Positions 27,950 to 38,212 of a stretch of DNA of 64,000 nucleotides are shown one piece after another (the first letter of the stretch is position 1; every line of letters starts with the position of its first letter). Both the position numbers and the translations under genes were made by a program. Source of the DNA: Agarophyton chilense (taxonomy: Eukaryota; Rhodophyta; Florideophyceae; Gracilariales; Gracilariaceae). The stretch spans positions 1 through 64,000 of the forward strand of contig JARGXX010000108.1 of NCBI GenBank assembly GCA_030374765.1, given 5' to 3'. The notes under the pieces were generated by a model, which ran no database searches, was not told the origin of the DNA, and saw nothing but the letters and a program-made list of their open reading frames with translations.

Positions 27950-30900
27950 ATGGATTCGTTCAGTGGGGTGAAAATCGAAAAGCTGGTTGAGGATAACTTC
28001 CACGTATGGAAGCAGAAGATTGAGCTGCTGCTTGCACTCAAGGATCTCGACGGCCACCTCGACTCTGTTAGACCCACTGACGAAGATGAGCTGTCGACTT
28101 GGAAAAAGAAAGATGCCAAGGCCAGAGCTATTATTGGTCTCACACTCAGTGATGAGCATTTAGATCATGTGCGGGACGCCGACAACGCTGCCGATATGTG
28201 GAAAGCCATTTGCGATGTGTTCCAACGCAAGACTCTGCTCAACAAAATCAACGCCCGACGGTCCTTCTACTCTGCCAAGATGCGTGATGATGAGAAAATG
28301 CTACAGTTCATCAACCGTGTACGTCATCTGGCATCGGACCTGAAGTGTATGGACGTTGTTGTTGAGGAGGAGGACATCGCTATGGCCATCCTATGCGGAC
28401 TTCCGGAAAGATTCGAGCACCTCATCGTGGCAATTGATACCACGATTGGCGATCGTCAACTCACTCTAGAGTTTGTGAAGAGTCGTCTGCTGCAAGAAGA
28501 GCAGCGAATGAACGATCGTGCCAAGGAGGATCCTGGTGGAAGTGAGGCAGCTTTGGTTGGCAGGCAGTCGCGATGGAAGAACATCGAGTGTCATTATTGT
28601 CATAAGAAGGGTCATATCCAGAGGAACTGTTTCAAGAAGCAACGTGATGGGGCTAACATGAATCAGGTCGATGCTGCTCACCCAACTGTCAATACTGAGC
28701 TCAGCGATGAGCGAGGTACGGGTGGCAACGACTCTGACTTTGTATGTCTCATTGCTACTGGCTCTGATAAAGCCACGAACAGTGACTGGATTGTTGACTC
28801 TGGTGCTACTGCCCACATGACTTTTGACGAATCCATGTTCCAAACATATGATAGTAAGGTGTCTTCTGGCGTTAGCATCGGTAATGATTCCAAACTAGAG
28901 TCTGTTGGTCACGGTAGTGTGGAGCTTGATCTGATTGTGGAAGGGTCCAAACGAAAGTGCCAGCTGAAGCAAGTTGTTCATGTACCGAATTTAAGGTACC
29001 ATTTGCTTTCTGTATCGGCGATTTGTGATGTGGGGTGCAAAGTAGTGTTTGAAAAAGAGAAGGTATGTGTATACAAGGGGTCAAAAGTGGTTGCCTTGGG
29101 GCGCCGCGTCAAAGGCCTATACTACCTTTGCACTGCTGCACACCAGTGTACAGATGTAAACAGCGCACTTGTGTCGGACTTGTCACTATGGCATGCTCGA
29201 ATGGCTTATGTGAATGTGGATGGTATCAAGCATATGGCTCGAAACAAGGTTGTGTCAGGGCTCAATGTAGACGTTGCGCAGGATTCAGATGTGTGTGGCT
29301 CATGTGTAGTAGGAAAAGCAACCCGTGCTCCGACTCCCAAGCAAGGGGGGGAACGAGCAAAACACGTACTGGAACTTGTTCACTCCGATGTGTCAGGTCC
29401 AGTAAGTGTGAAATCCTTGGGAGGCTCGCACTACTTCGTCACATTCATCGATGATCACAGTCGTTTCTGCTTCTTCTACATGCTCAAAACTAAGGATGAG
29501 GTGTTCCAGATGTTCCTAAGGTGGCTCAAGTTTGTTCAAAACCAAACTGGCAGACAAGTGAAAACCATCACCGCACGTGAGACTGTGCTCAAAGCATTGC
29601 GCACTGACAACGGTGGTGAATATCTGTCACATCGTTTTACCAAAGAACTTGAACGTCACGGTATTGAGCATCAGCGAACTGTGCCTTACAATCCTCAGCA
29701 GAATGGACTTGCCGAACGGTTCAACCGCACACTCATGGACTTGGTCAGATCGATGTTATGTCACAAGAAATTGCCAAAGCACTTTTGGGCTGAGGCACTG
29801 AATGTTGCAGTGTATGTGCGCAACCGTGTGACTTGCAAAGCTCTTCCAAGTAGTGTGACACCATATGAACTGTGGCATGGTCAGAAGCCTGATGTGAGCA
29901 ACCTGCGTGTGTTTGGGAGCCGATGCTGGTACAAGGTTGTGGATCATAAGCTGAAGAAGCTAGAGGAGCGTGGTGTGGAAGCTATCTTTATTGGGTACAC
30001 CCCAGGGTCTCACGGATACAAGTTGTGGGACTCTGAAAAGAAAAAGGTGATTGTGTCAAGAGATGTACGGTTTGATGAGTTTTCGGGCTCAGACAACCAG
30101 TTTAGCTATGAGGAAGAGGACTACGCAGACATTGACTTTAGTAATATGTCTAGTCCACATGATACCTCTACATCTGACACATCTAGTGGACCCAGCGATG
30201 ATGACCCTTCTGCGCCTTTGCCTGACTCTGATGATGCTTCTGACAGCTCTGTTGATGATTCCGCAGCTGATACACCAGTTGAGCCTGTAGTGCATGAGAC
30301 ACAACCTGTTCGTAGGTCCACGCGTGAACGTAGGAAGCCGAGCTCATGGTGGCGTGCAACTGCTCTACTCACTGCCAGTGATGACACCCCGTCGTCATAT
30401 GATGATGCTGTGTCACGTCCTGATTCCGAAGCATGGAAGAAGGCAATGAAGAGTGAGTACCAGTCACTAATTGAGCATGACACATGGGACTTAGTGCCAA
30501 GGCCAGCAGACAGCAACGTGATTTCGTCCAAGTGGGTGTATGTGCAAAAGTATGAAGCAGCACCATCTGGTGAACCAACTATCAGGTACAAGGCTCGTAT
30601 GGTTGCTAGAGGATTCCTGCAGATCGAGGGTGTTGACTTTTCTGAAACATATGCACCTGTTGTTAAGTTTACCTCGATCAGGATGATTCTGTCAGTGACT
30701 GCTGTACGAGACTTTCATTTGCATCAGATGGATGTGAAAACAGCTTTTCTGAACGGTGACCTTGAGGAGACAGTGTACATGGAGCAGCCAACAGGTTTTG
30801 TGCAGCAAGGTAACGAGGATCTGGTGTGTCGTTTGAAGAAAGCCATCTATGGGCTACGACAGGCACCCAGACAGTGGCATGCAAAGATATACTCGTTCCT

Positions 30901-31975
30901 TGTTGAGGAGATGCAGTTGACGCCAAATGACGCAGATGAGTGTGTGTACAGCGGAAAGATACTGGGATTTGTTGTTCTGATTGCTCTATACGTTGATGAC
31001 TTGCTTATTGCAAGTCCGAGCATGAAGACAATGGATCGTGTAAAGGCAGAGCTGTCGTCTCGGTTCCACATGAAAGACCTCTATCAAGCTCGCATGGTAC
31101 TCGGATTCGAGATCCACCGTGACAGAGTTATGCGAGAGTTGTATCTGACTCAGTCTGCGTACACACAAAAGGTCTTGGAACGTTTTGGCATGCACCAGTC
31201 CAAACCAGTTGACACTCCAATGGAAGTTGGCATGGACCTGTCTGCGATTCAGGATGTACTCAGGGAGGTGCCGTACCGTCAGGCAATTGGCTGTCTCATG
31301 TATTTGTCTGTAGGAACTCGTCCAGATATCTCATACGCGGTGTCCAAACTTGCCAAGTATGTTGAGAAACCTGGAGAGATTCACTGGAAGGCAGTCAAAC
31401 GTGTGCTTCGCTATCTCAACGGTACTTGTACATTTGGTCTCACCTACGGCTTAAACACCGATTTGGCACTTCACGGCTACGTGGACTCTGACTGGGCAGG
31501 CGATGTTGCAAACCGCAAGTCTACCAGTGGGTACTTGTTCATGATGGCTGGAGGTCCTGTGTCATGGTGTTCACGTCAGCAAGAAGTGGTTGCACTGTCT
31601 AGTGCTGAAGCTGAGTATGTGAGTCTGTGCAGTGGTTCCAAAGAGGCCATCTGGCTTAGGCGTTTGTGGAATGGCATCCGCATAGTCATTGGAGTAGAAG
31701 TGGACGATTCGGTAAAGTTGCTTGTTGAACCAACGCCTGTATATGTTGACAACCAAGGGTGCATTGACCTTGCCCGAAATGGCGCTGTCAACAAGCGTAC
31801 CAAGCATATCGACATTCGTTTTCACTTTACTCGAGAAGCTCTACGTGACAAGTCGATTGTGTTGTTCTACTGCCCTACCGATTGCATGACTGCCGATATG
31901 CTCAACAAACCACTTTGCCGTGTGAAGCACGAGAGGTTCCGTGAAGACAGTGGCGTCCGACACCTAGACCTTTGA
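27950..31975 (+). CDS. Copia-A Gag-Pol polyprotein, intact, 1341 residues
   Basis: A complete Ty1/copia polyprotein in a single frame. Gag opens MDSFSGVKIEKL and includes the copia-type Gag region (TLLNKINARRSFYSAK). The CCHC knuckle is C214, C217, H222, C227. The protease active site is D283-S-G. The integrase has a zinc-finger region with CGSC, then the triad D480, D553, E589 (last spacing 35). An acidic Ser/Asp linker follows, then RT with D928 (MDVKTAFLNGD) and YVDD at 1014-1017. RNase H has VDSDWAGD from 1178 and SSAEAE with E1220 and E1222. The ATG at 27950 is preferred over the upstream in-frame GTG because it opens the conserved Gag and is the first ATG of the frame. No frameshift or env gene. 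Probably functional. Confidence 0.96.
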   Translation: MDSFSGVKIEKLVEDNFHVWKQKIELLLALKDLDGHLDSVRPTDEDELSTWKKKDAKARAIIGLTLSDEHLDHVRDADNAADMWKAICDVFQRKTLLNKINARRSFYSAKMRDDEKMLQFINRVRHLASDLKCMDVVVEEEDIAMAILCGLPERFEHLIVAIDTTIGDRQLTLEFVKSRLLQEEQRMNDRAKEDPGGSEAALVGRQSRWKNIECHYCHKKGHIQRNCFKKQRDGANMNQVDAAHPTVNTELSDERGTGGNDSDFVCLIATGSDKATNSDWIVDSGATAHMTFDESMFQTYDSKVSSGVSIGNDSKLESVGHGSVELDLIVEGSKRKCQLKQVVHVPNLRYHLLSVSAICDVGCKVVFEKEKVCVYKGSKVVALGRRVKGLYYLCTAAHQCTDVNSALVSDLSLWHARMAYVNVDGIKHMARNKVVSGLNVDVAQDSDVCGSCVVGKATRAPTPKQGGERAKHVLELVHSDVSGPVSVKSLGGSHYFVTFIDDHSRFCFFYMLKTKDEVFQMFLRWLKFVQNQTGRQVKTITARETVLKALRTDNGGEYLSHRFTKELERHGIEHQRTVPYNPQQNGLAERFNRTLMDLVRSMLCHKKLPKHFWAEALNVAVYVRNRVTCKALPSSVTPYELWHGQKPDVSNLRVFGSRCWYKVVDHKLKKLEERGVEAIFIGYTPGSHGYKLWDSEKKKVIVSRDVRFDEFSGSDNQFSYEEEDYADIDFSNMSSPHDTSTSDTSSGPSDDDPSAPLPDSDDASDSSVDDSAADTPVEPVVHETQPVRRSTRERRKPSSWWRATALLTASDDTPSSYDDAVSRPDSEAWKKAMKSEYQSLIEHDTWDLVPRPADSNVISSKWVYVQKYEAAPSGEPTIRYKARMVARGFLQIEGVDFSETYAPVVKFTSIRMILSVTAVRDFHLHQMDVKTAFLNGDLEETVYMEQPTGFVQQGNEDLVCRLKKAIYGLRQAPRQWHAKIYSFLVEEMQLTPNDADECVYSGKILGFVVLIALYVDDLLIASPSMKTMDRVKAELSSRFHMKDLYQARMVLGFEIHRDRVMRELYLTQSAYTQKVLERFGMHQSKPVDTPMEVGMDLSAIQDVLREVPYRQAIGCLMYLSVGTRPDISYAVSKLAKYVEKPGEIHWKAVKRVLRYLNGTCTFGLTYGLNTDLALHGYVDSDWAGDVANRKSTSGYLFMMAGGPVSWCSRQQEVVALSSAEAEYVSLCSGSKEAIWLRRLWNGIRIVIGVEVDDSVKLLVEPTPVYVDNQGCIDLARNGAVNKRTKHIDIRFHFTREALRDKSIVLFYCPTDCMTADMLNKPLCRVKHERFREDSGVRHLDL

Positions 31976-31985
31976 AGTCAGTGAC

Positions 31986-31995
31986 AGAGGGGGAG
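31986..31995 (+). promoter_or_regulatory. Copia-A polypurine tract
   Basis: AGAGGGGGAG sits directly before the 3' LTR and would prime plus-strand synthesis. The same tract occurs before the other 3' LTRs, for example 33085-33094, and 40103-40112 on the minus strand. Confidence 0.85.
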
Positions 31996-32683
31996 TGTTG
32001 GCTGTTGACCCTGTGCTGTCACTGAAAACCAAAAGTGCAGGGGAGCATGGGCTGTTTTGGAGGGTGCCCCTGGAAAAGCGCATATGCGTGTCAGTCGGAT
32101 CTGAACGTGACCTCGGGCTGTGATTGGCTACTGCAATCGAGCACATGCAATGTGGTGTGTACAAGTGGTATGGCACTATTGGGTTTGTCTGTGGTACACG
32201 TGTGTACGTGGTCTACTTGTACTACTGTGCACGCTGTTCAATATGTCCAGCTGGTGTACTATGAACACATCTCACAAGGTGTAACGAATGTACTTGGAGA
32301 AGAGACGTGACATGTGTATTACAGGAGACTTGGTGTACTGTGCTGGAACGTGAATGTGTATGGAGGCGGATTGCAAGTAGTGTGTGCTGGCATATTGAAT
32401 TTGTGCACACGTCAGTGTAACTATGGGCTGTGCACTGTATATTGCCTTGTTGTGCGCTGCAATGAACATTGACTAGGGTTAATGTCATGCTTAAATATGA
32501 TTGGTAGTATTGAGTGTCCCTGCTTTGTAGTCTAGGGTTTACTTTGGGTTGGAGTCTAGACAGCTGACGTTTTGAAGTAGTATATAAGTGAAAGTTTGAG
32601 CGCCTCCAAGTAAATCCAAGCCAGAGCTGGCGAACTTCCTTTTCATTCCCTCAACCTTTCCTTCAGCATTTCCCTATCCAACA
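31996..32683 (+). repeat. Copia-A 3' LTR of inner element A5 (mosaic)
   Basis: 688 bp. The first ~490 bp match the outer 3' LTR at 33095 almost exactly (CTGCAATCGAGCAC sub-type, GACCTCGGG). From CTTAAATATG onwards it matches the inner 5' LTR, including the end TCCCTATCCAACA. The mosaic indicates gene conversion from the LTR 400 bp downstream. Confidence 0.9.
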
Positions 32684-33074
32684 AGTGGTTGCACTGTCTA
32701 GTGCTGAAGCTGAGTATGTGAGTCTGTGCAGTGGTTCCAAAGAGGCCATCTGGCTTAGGCGTTTGTGGAATGGCATCGGCATAGTCATTGGAGTAGAAGT
32801 GGACGATTCGGTAAAGTTGCTTGTTGAACCAACGCCTGTATATGTTGACAATCAAGGGTGCATTGACCTTGCCCGAAATGGCGTTGTCAACAAGCGTACC
32901 AAGCATATCGACATTCGTTTTCACTTTACTCGAGAAGCTCTACGTGACAAGTCGATTGTGTTGTTCTACTGCCCTACCGATTGCATGACTGCCGATATGC
33001 TCAACAAACCACTTTGCCGTGTGAAGCACGAGAGGTTCCGTGAAGACAGTGGCGTCCGACACCTAGACCTTTGA
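32684..33074 (+). pseudogene. Copia-A gag-pol of A4, 3' part (RNase H end)
   Basis: Starts with TSD AGTGG and continues the RNase H domain of the outer element (ALSSAEAEYVSL...) to the normal C-terminus GVRHLDL and TGA. It encodes the last ~128 residues, including VYVDNQGCIDLA and the KHIDIRFHF motif. It has no start of its own. It was one gene with 22417-26056 before the inner insertion. Confidence 0.93.
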
Positions 33075-33094
33075 AGTCAGTGACAGAGGGGGAG

Positions 33095-33781
33095 TGTTGG
33101 CTGTTGACCCTGTGCTGTCACTGAAAACCAAAAGTGCAGGGGAGCATGGGCTGTTTTGGAGGGTGCCCCTGGAAAAGCGCATATGCGTGTCAGTCGGATC
33201 TGAACGTGACCTCGGGCTGTGATTGGCTACTGCAATCGAGCACATGCAATGTGGTGTGTACAAGTGGTATGGCACTATTGGGTTTGTCTGTGGTACACGT
33301 GTGTACGTGGTCTACTTGTACTACTGTGCACGCTGTTCAATATGTCCAGCTGGTGTACTATGAACACATCTCACAAGGTGTAACGAATGTACTTGGAGAA
33401 GAGACGTGACATGTGTATTACAGGAGACTTGGTGTACTGTGCTGGAACGTGAATGTGTATGGAGGCGGATTGCAAGTAGTGTGTGCTGGCATATTGAATT
33501 TGTGCACACGTCAGTGTAACTATGGGCTGTGCACTGTATATTGCCTTGTTGTGCGCTGCAATGAACATTGACTAGGGTTAATGTCATGCTTGAATATGAT
33601 TGGTAGTATTGAGTGTCCCTGCTTTGTAGTCTAGGGTTTACTTTGGGTTGGAGTCTAGACAGCTGACGTTTTGAAGTAGTATATAAGTGAAAGTTTGAGC
33701 GCCTCCAAGTAAATCCAAGCCAGAGCTGGCGAACTTTCCATTCATCCCTCAACCTTTCCTTCAGCATTTCCCTTTCCATCA
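33095..33781 (+). repeat. Copia-A 3' LTR of outer element A4
   Basis: 687 bp, TGTTGGCTG to ATCA, preceded by the polypurine tract. Directly followed by GACAA and antisense Gypsy-C gag. Confidence 0.93.
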
Positions 33782-34510
33782 GACAAGAGTCTTGATGGCT
33801 GGATCCATGCCATCAATGAACATCGTACAGCGTTCCCCAGCGGGGTATACATTACATTACCACAACGGTGGAAAGCCTTATTCAGGCGTACCGAGTAATC
33901 GGTCTCGAGCTCGCCGGAGCGTTGTCGAGTGTCTCGCAAAGCGAGTATCGCCGCTTGTATCGCGGTGTTGGTTGCGTAGGAACGCAGGAGGTACTGCACG
34001 GCCTCGGGCAAGCAGGTCACACCTCCTTCAGAGGCTCGCGACGAGCCCCGAACCGACAAAAACTGATCTTCAGCGACACCCCGTAGAAAGTAGGGTAGCG
34101 CCACGTAGGCTTGTCCTTCGTTCATTCCGAGTATATCGGCTTCCGCTACAAAGCGGTGTAGAAAATCCAAGACCAAAATTGGATCATCCCCAGTAAACGA
34201 CTGGTTACGAAGTGAAAGCTGCATCCGCTTGATGCAGTCTTTCACTTTACCCGTGTCACGCGGAGTCCGACCTAAAGAAGAATCTTCTAGCCGGTAATAC
34301 CGGTAGGACAGGAGTGTCCGGTACAGAGGGTTGGTGGGCTTCAAGGGTTTGAGGCCCGGATGTCGCCGACCCTTGGGGCGCGACCGGATGGCCCCGTAGG
34401 TGGCGGAGGACCGCTTTGAGCGGGAAGAGCGCCCATAACGATCCTGTGGGTCATCGCTCACCGACGAATCGGAACTCTCCGAGTCACTCGGTTTACCGTC
34501 CGACTCAGAT
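33782..34510 (-). pseudogene. Gypsy-C gag, N-terminal half
   Basis: The capsid part of a Ty3/gypsy Gag. A Ser/Asp/Glu-rich start (SSESDGKPSDSESSDSS) and a basic patch lead into a retrotransposon Gag domain (DPILVLDFLHRFVAEADI). No initiator is present: the frame opens out of Copia-A sequence at the junction near 34510. Near 33836-33842 a one-base change puts the natural end (FIDGMDPAIKTLV) in a different frame. The piece ends at GACAA (33782-33786) against a Copia-A 3' LTR. Its C-terminal continuation is at 7300-8104 and 46039-46843 on the other strand. Confidence 0.85.
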
Positions 34511-37500
34511 GATGGCCTCTTTGGAACCACTGCACAGAGTCACATACTCAGCTTCAGCACTAGACAGTGCAACCACTTCTTGCTGACGTGAACACCATGA
34601 CACAGGACCTCCAGCCATCATGAACAAGTACCCACTGGTAGACTTGCGGTTTGCAACATCGCCTGCCCAGTCAGAGTCCACGTAGCCTTGAAGTGCCAAA
34701 TCGGTGTTTAAGCCGTAGGTGAGACCAAATGTACAAGTACCGTTGAGATAGCGAAGCACACGTTTGACTGCCTTCCAGTGAATCTCTCCAGGTTTCTCAA
34801 CATACTTGGCAAGTTTGGACACCGCGTATGAGATATCTGGACGAGTTCCTACAGACAAGTACATGAGACAGCCAATTGCCTGACGGTACGGCACCTCCCT
34901 GAGTACATCCTGAATCGCAGACAGGTCCATGCCAACTTCCATTGGAGTGTCAACTGGTTTGGACTGGTGCATGCCAAAACGTTCCAAGACCTTTTGTGTG
35001 TACGCAGACTGAGTCAGATACAACTCTCGCTTAACTCTGTCACGGTGGATCTCGAATCCGAGTACCATGCGAGCTTGATAGAGGTCTTTCATGTGGAACC
35101 GAGACGACAGCTCTGCCTTTACACGATCCATTGTCTTCATGCTCGGACTTGCAATAAGCAAGTCATCAACGTATAGAGCAATCAAAACAACAAATCCCAG
35201 TGTCTTTCCGCTGTACACACACTCATCTGGGTCATTTGGCGTCAACTGCATCTCCTCAACAAGGAACGAGTATATCTTTGCATGCCACTGTCTGGGTGCC
35301 TGTCGTAGCCCATAGATGGCTTTCTTCAAACGACACACCAGATCCTCGTTACCTTGCTGCACAAAACCTGTTGGCTGCTCCATGTACACTGTCTCCTCAA
35401 GGTCACCGTTCAGAAAAGCTGTTTTCACATCCATCTGGTGCAAATGAAAGTCTCGTACAGCAGTCACTGACAGAATCATCCTGATCGAGGTAAACTTAAC
35501 AACAGGTGCATATGTTTCAGAAAAGTCAACACCCTCGATCTGCAGGAATCCTCTAGCAACCATACGAGCCTTGTACCTGATAGTTGGTTCACCAGATGGT
35601 GCTGCTTCATACTTCTGCACATACACCCACTTGGACGAAATCACGTTGCTGTCTGCTGGCCTTGGCACTAAGTCCCATGTGTCATGCTCAATTAGTGACT
35701 GGTACTCACTCTTCATTGCCTTCTTCCATGCTTCGGAATCAGGACGTGACACAGCATCATCATATGACGACGGGGTGTCATCACTGGCAGTGAGTAGAGC
35801 AGTTGCACGCCACCATGAGCTCGGCTTCCTACGTTCACGCGTGGACCTACGAACAGGTTGTGTCTCATGCACTACAGGCTCAACTGATGTATCAGCTGCG
35901 GAATCATCAACAGAGCTGTCAGAAGCATCATCAGAGTCAGGCAAAGGCGCAGAAGGGTCATCATCGCTGGGTCCACCAGATGTGTCAGATGTAGAGGTAT
36001 CATGTGAACTAGACATATTACTAAAGTCAATGTCTGCGTAGTCCTCTTCCTCATAGCCAAACTGGTTGTCTGAGCCCGAAAACTCATCAAACCGTACATC
36101 TCTTGACACAATCACCTTTTTCTTTTCAGAGTCCCACAACTTGTATCCGTGAGACCCTGGGGTGTACCCAATAAAGATAGCTTCCACACCACGCTCCTCT
36201 AGCTTCTTCAGCTTATGATCCACAACCTTGTACCAGCATCGGCTCCCAAACACACGCAGGTTGCTCACATCAGGCTTCTGACCATGCCACAGTTCATATG
36301 GTGTCACACTACTTGGAAGAGCTTTGCAAGTCACACGGTTGCGCACATACACTGCAACATTCAGTGCCTCAGCCCAAAAGTGCTTTGGCAATTTCTTGTG
36401 ACATAACATCGATCTGACCAAGTCCATGAGTGTGCGGTTGAACCGTTCGGCAAGTCCATTCTGCTGAGGATTGTAAGGCACAGTTCGCTGATGCTCAATA
36501 CCGTGACGTTCAAGTTCTTTGGTAAAACGATGTGACAGATATTCACCACCGTTGTCAGTGCGCAATGCTTTGAGCACACTCTCACGTGCGGTGATGGTTT
36601 TCACTTGTCTGCCAGTTTGGTTTTGAACAAACTTGAGCCACCTTAGGAACATCTGGAACACCTCATCCTTAGTTTTGAGCATGTAGAAGAAGCAGAAACG
36701 ACTGTGATCATCGATGAATGTGACGAAGTAGTGCGAGCCTCCCAAGGATTTCACACTTACTGGACCTGACACATCGGAGTGAACAAGTTCCAGTACGTGT
36801 TTTGCTCGTTCCCCCCCTTGCTTGGGAGTCGGAGCACGGGTTGCTTTTCCTACTACACATGAGCCACACACATCTGAATCCTGCGCAACGTCTACATTGA
36901 GCCCTGACACAACCTTACTTCGAGCCATATGCTTGATACCATCCACATTCACATGAGCCATTCGAGCATGCCATAGTGACAAGTCCGACACAAGTGCGCT
37001 GTTTACATCTGTACACTGGTGTGCAGCAGTGCAAAGGTAGTATAGGCCTTTGACGCGGCGCCCCAAGGCAACCACTTTTGACCCCTTGTATACACATACC
37101 TTCTCTTTTTCAAACGCTACTTTGCACCCCAGATCACAAATCGCCGATACAGAAAGCAAATGGTACCTTAAATTCGGTACATGAACAACTTGCTTCAGCT
37201 GGCACTTTCGTTTGGACCCTTCCACAATCAGATCAAGCTCCACACTACCGTGACCAACAGACTCTAGTTTGGAATCATTACCGATGCTAACGCCAGAAGA
37301 CACCTTACTATCATATGTTTGGAACATGGATTCGTCAAAAGTCATGTGGGCAGTAGCACCAGAGTCAACAATCCAGTCACTGTTCGTGGCTTTATCAGAG
37401 CCAGTAGCAATGAGACATACAAAGTCAGAGTCGTTGCCACCCGTACCTTGCTCATCGCTGAGCTCAGTATTGACAGTTGGGTGAGCAGCACCGACCTGAT

Positions 37501-38212
37501 TCCTGTTAGCCCCATCACGTTGCTTCTTGAAACAGTTCCTCTGGATATGACCCTTCTTATGACAATAATGACACTCGATGTTCTTCCATCGCGACTGCCT
37601 GCCAACCAAAGCTGCCTCACTTCCACCAGGCTCCTCCTTGGCACGATCGTTCATTCGCTGCTCTTCTTGCAGCAGACGACTCTTCACAAACTCTAGAGTG
37701 CGTTGACGATCGCCAATCGTGGTATCAATTGCGACGATGAGGTGCTCGAATCTTTCCGGAAGTCCGCATAGGATGGCCATAGCGATGTCCTCCTCCTCAA
37801 CAACAACGTCCATACACTTCAGGTCTGATGCCAGATGACGTACACGGTTGATGAACTGTAGCATTTTCTCATCATCACGCATCTTGGCAGAGTAGAAGGA
37901 CCGTCGGGCGTTGATTTTGTTGAGCAGAGTCTTGCGTTGGAACACATCGCAAATGGCTTTCCACATATCGGCATCGTTGTCGGCGTCCCGCACATGATCG
38001 AAATGCTCATCACTGAGTGTGAGACCAATAATAGCTCTGGCCTTGGCATCTTTCTTTTTCCAAGTCGAAAGCTCATCTTCGTCAGTGGGTCTAACAGAGT
38101 CGAGGTGGCCGTCGAGGTCCTTGAGTGCAAGCAGCAGCTCAATCTTCTGCTTCCATACGTGGAAGTTATCCTCAACCAGCTTTTCGATTTTCACCCCACT
38201 GAACGAATCCAT
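34511..38212 (-). pseudogene. Copia-A gag-pol of A2, 3'-truncated (about 1234 residues)
   Basis: Open from the ATG at 38212 through Gag, protease, integrase and RT to mid-RNase H (ALSSAEAEYVTLCSGSKEAI). The reading then runs straight into Gypsy-C sequence and stops at 34505. All catalytic motifs of protease, integrase and RT are present; the end of RNase H is missing. Sequence is very close to A1 and A6. Variants noticed are GACTAGACAT/GAACTAGACAT near 36005 (Pro/Ser) and Thr/Ser in the acidic linker. Confidence 0.92.

Larger units (their letters stand above)
26057..32683 (+). mobile_element. Copia-A inner element A5, complete and nested
   Basis: 5' LTR 26057-26753, PBS 26754-26767, leader 26768-27949, intact gag-pol 27950-31975, polypurine tract 31986-31995 and 3' LTR 31996-32683, flanked by TSD AGTGG. 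All parts needed for autonomous retrotransposition are present. The two LTRs differ at more than ten positions and by a 9-bp duplication in the 5' LTR, unexpectedly more than the LTRs of the older outer element. Confidence 0.96.
20527..33781 (+). mobile_element. Copia-A outer element A4, plus strand, carrying a nested Copia-A
   Basis: 5' LTR 20527-21213, PBS 21214-21227, leader 21228-22416, gag-pol 22417-26056 resuming at 32689-33074, and 3' LTR 33095-33781. A complete Copia-A (26057-32683) sits inside. The outer flanks do not match: CAACA on the left, GACAA on the right. The right flank instead pairs with TTGTC at 7300, so the two ends probably come from different insertions joined by recombination. 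Confidence 0.9.
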
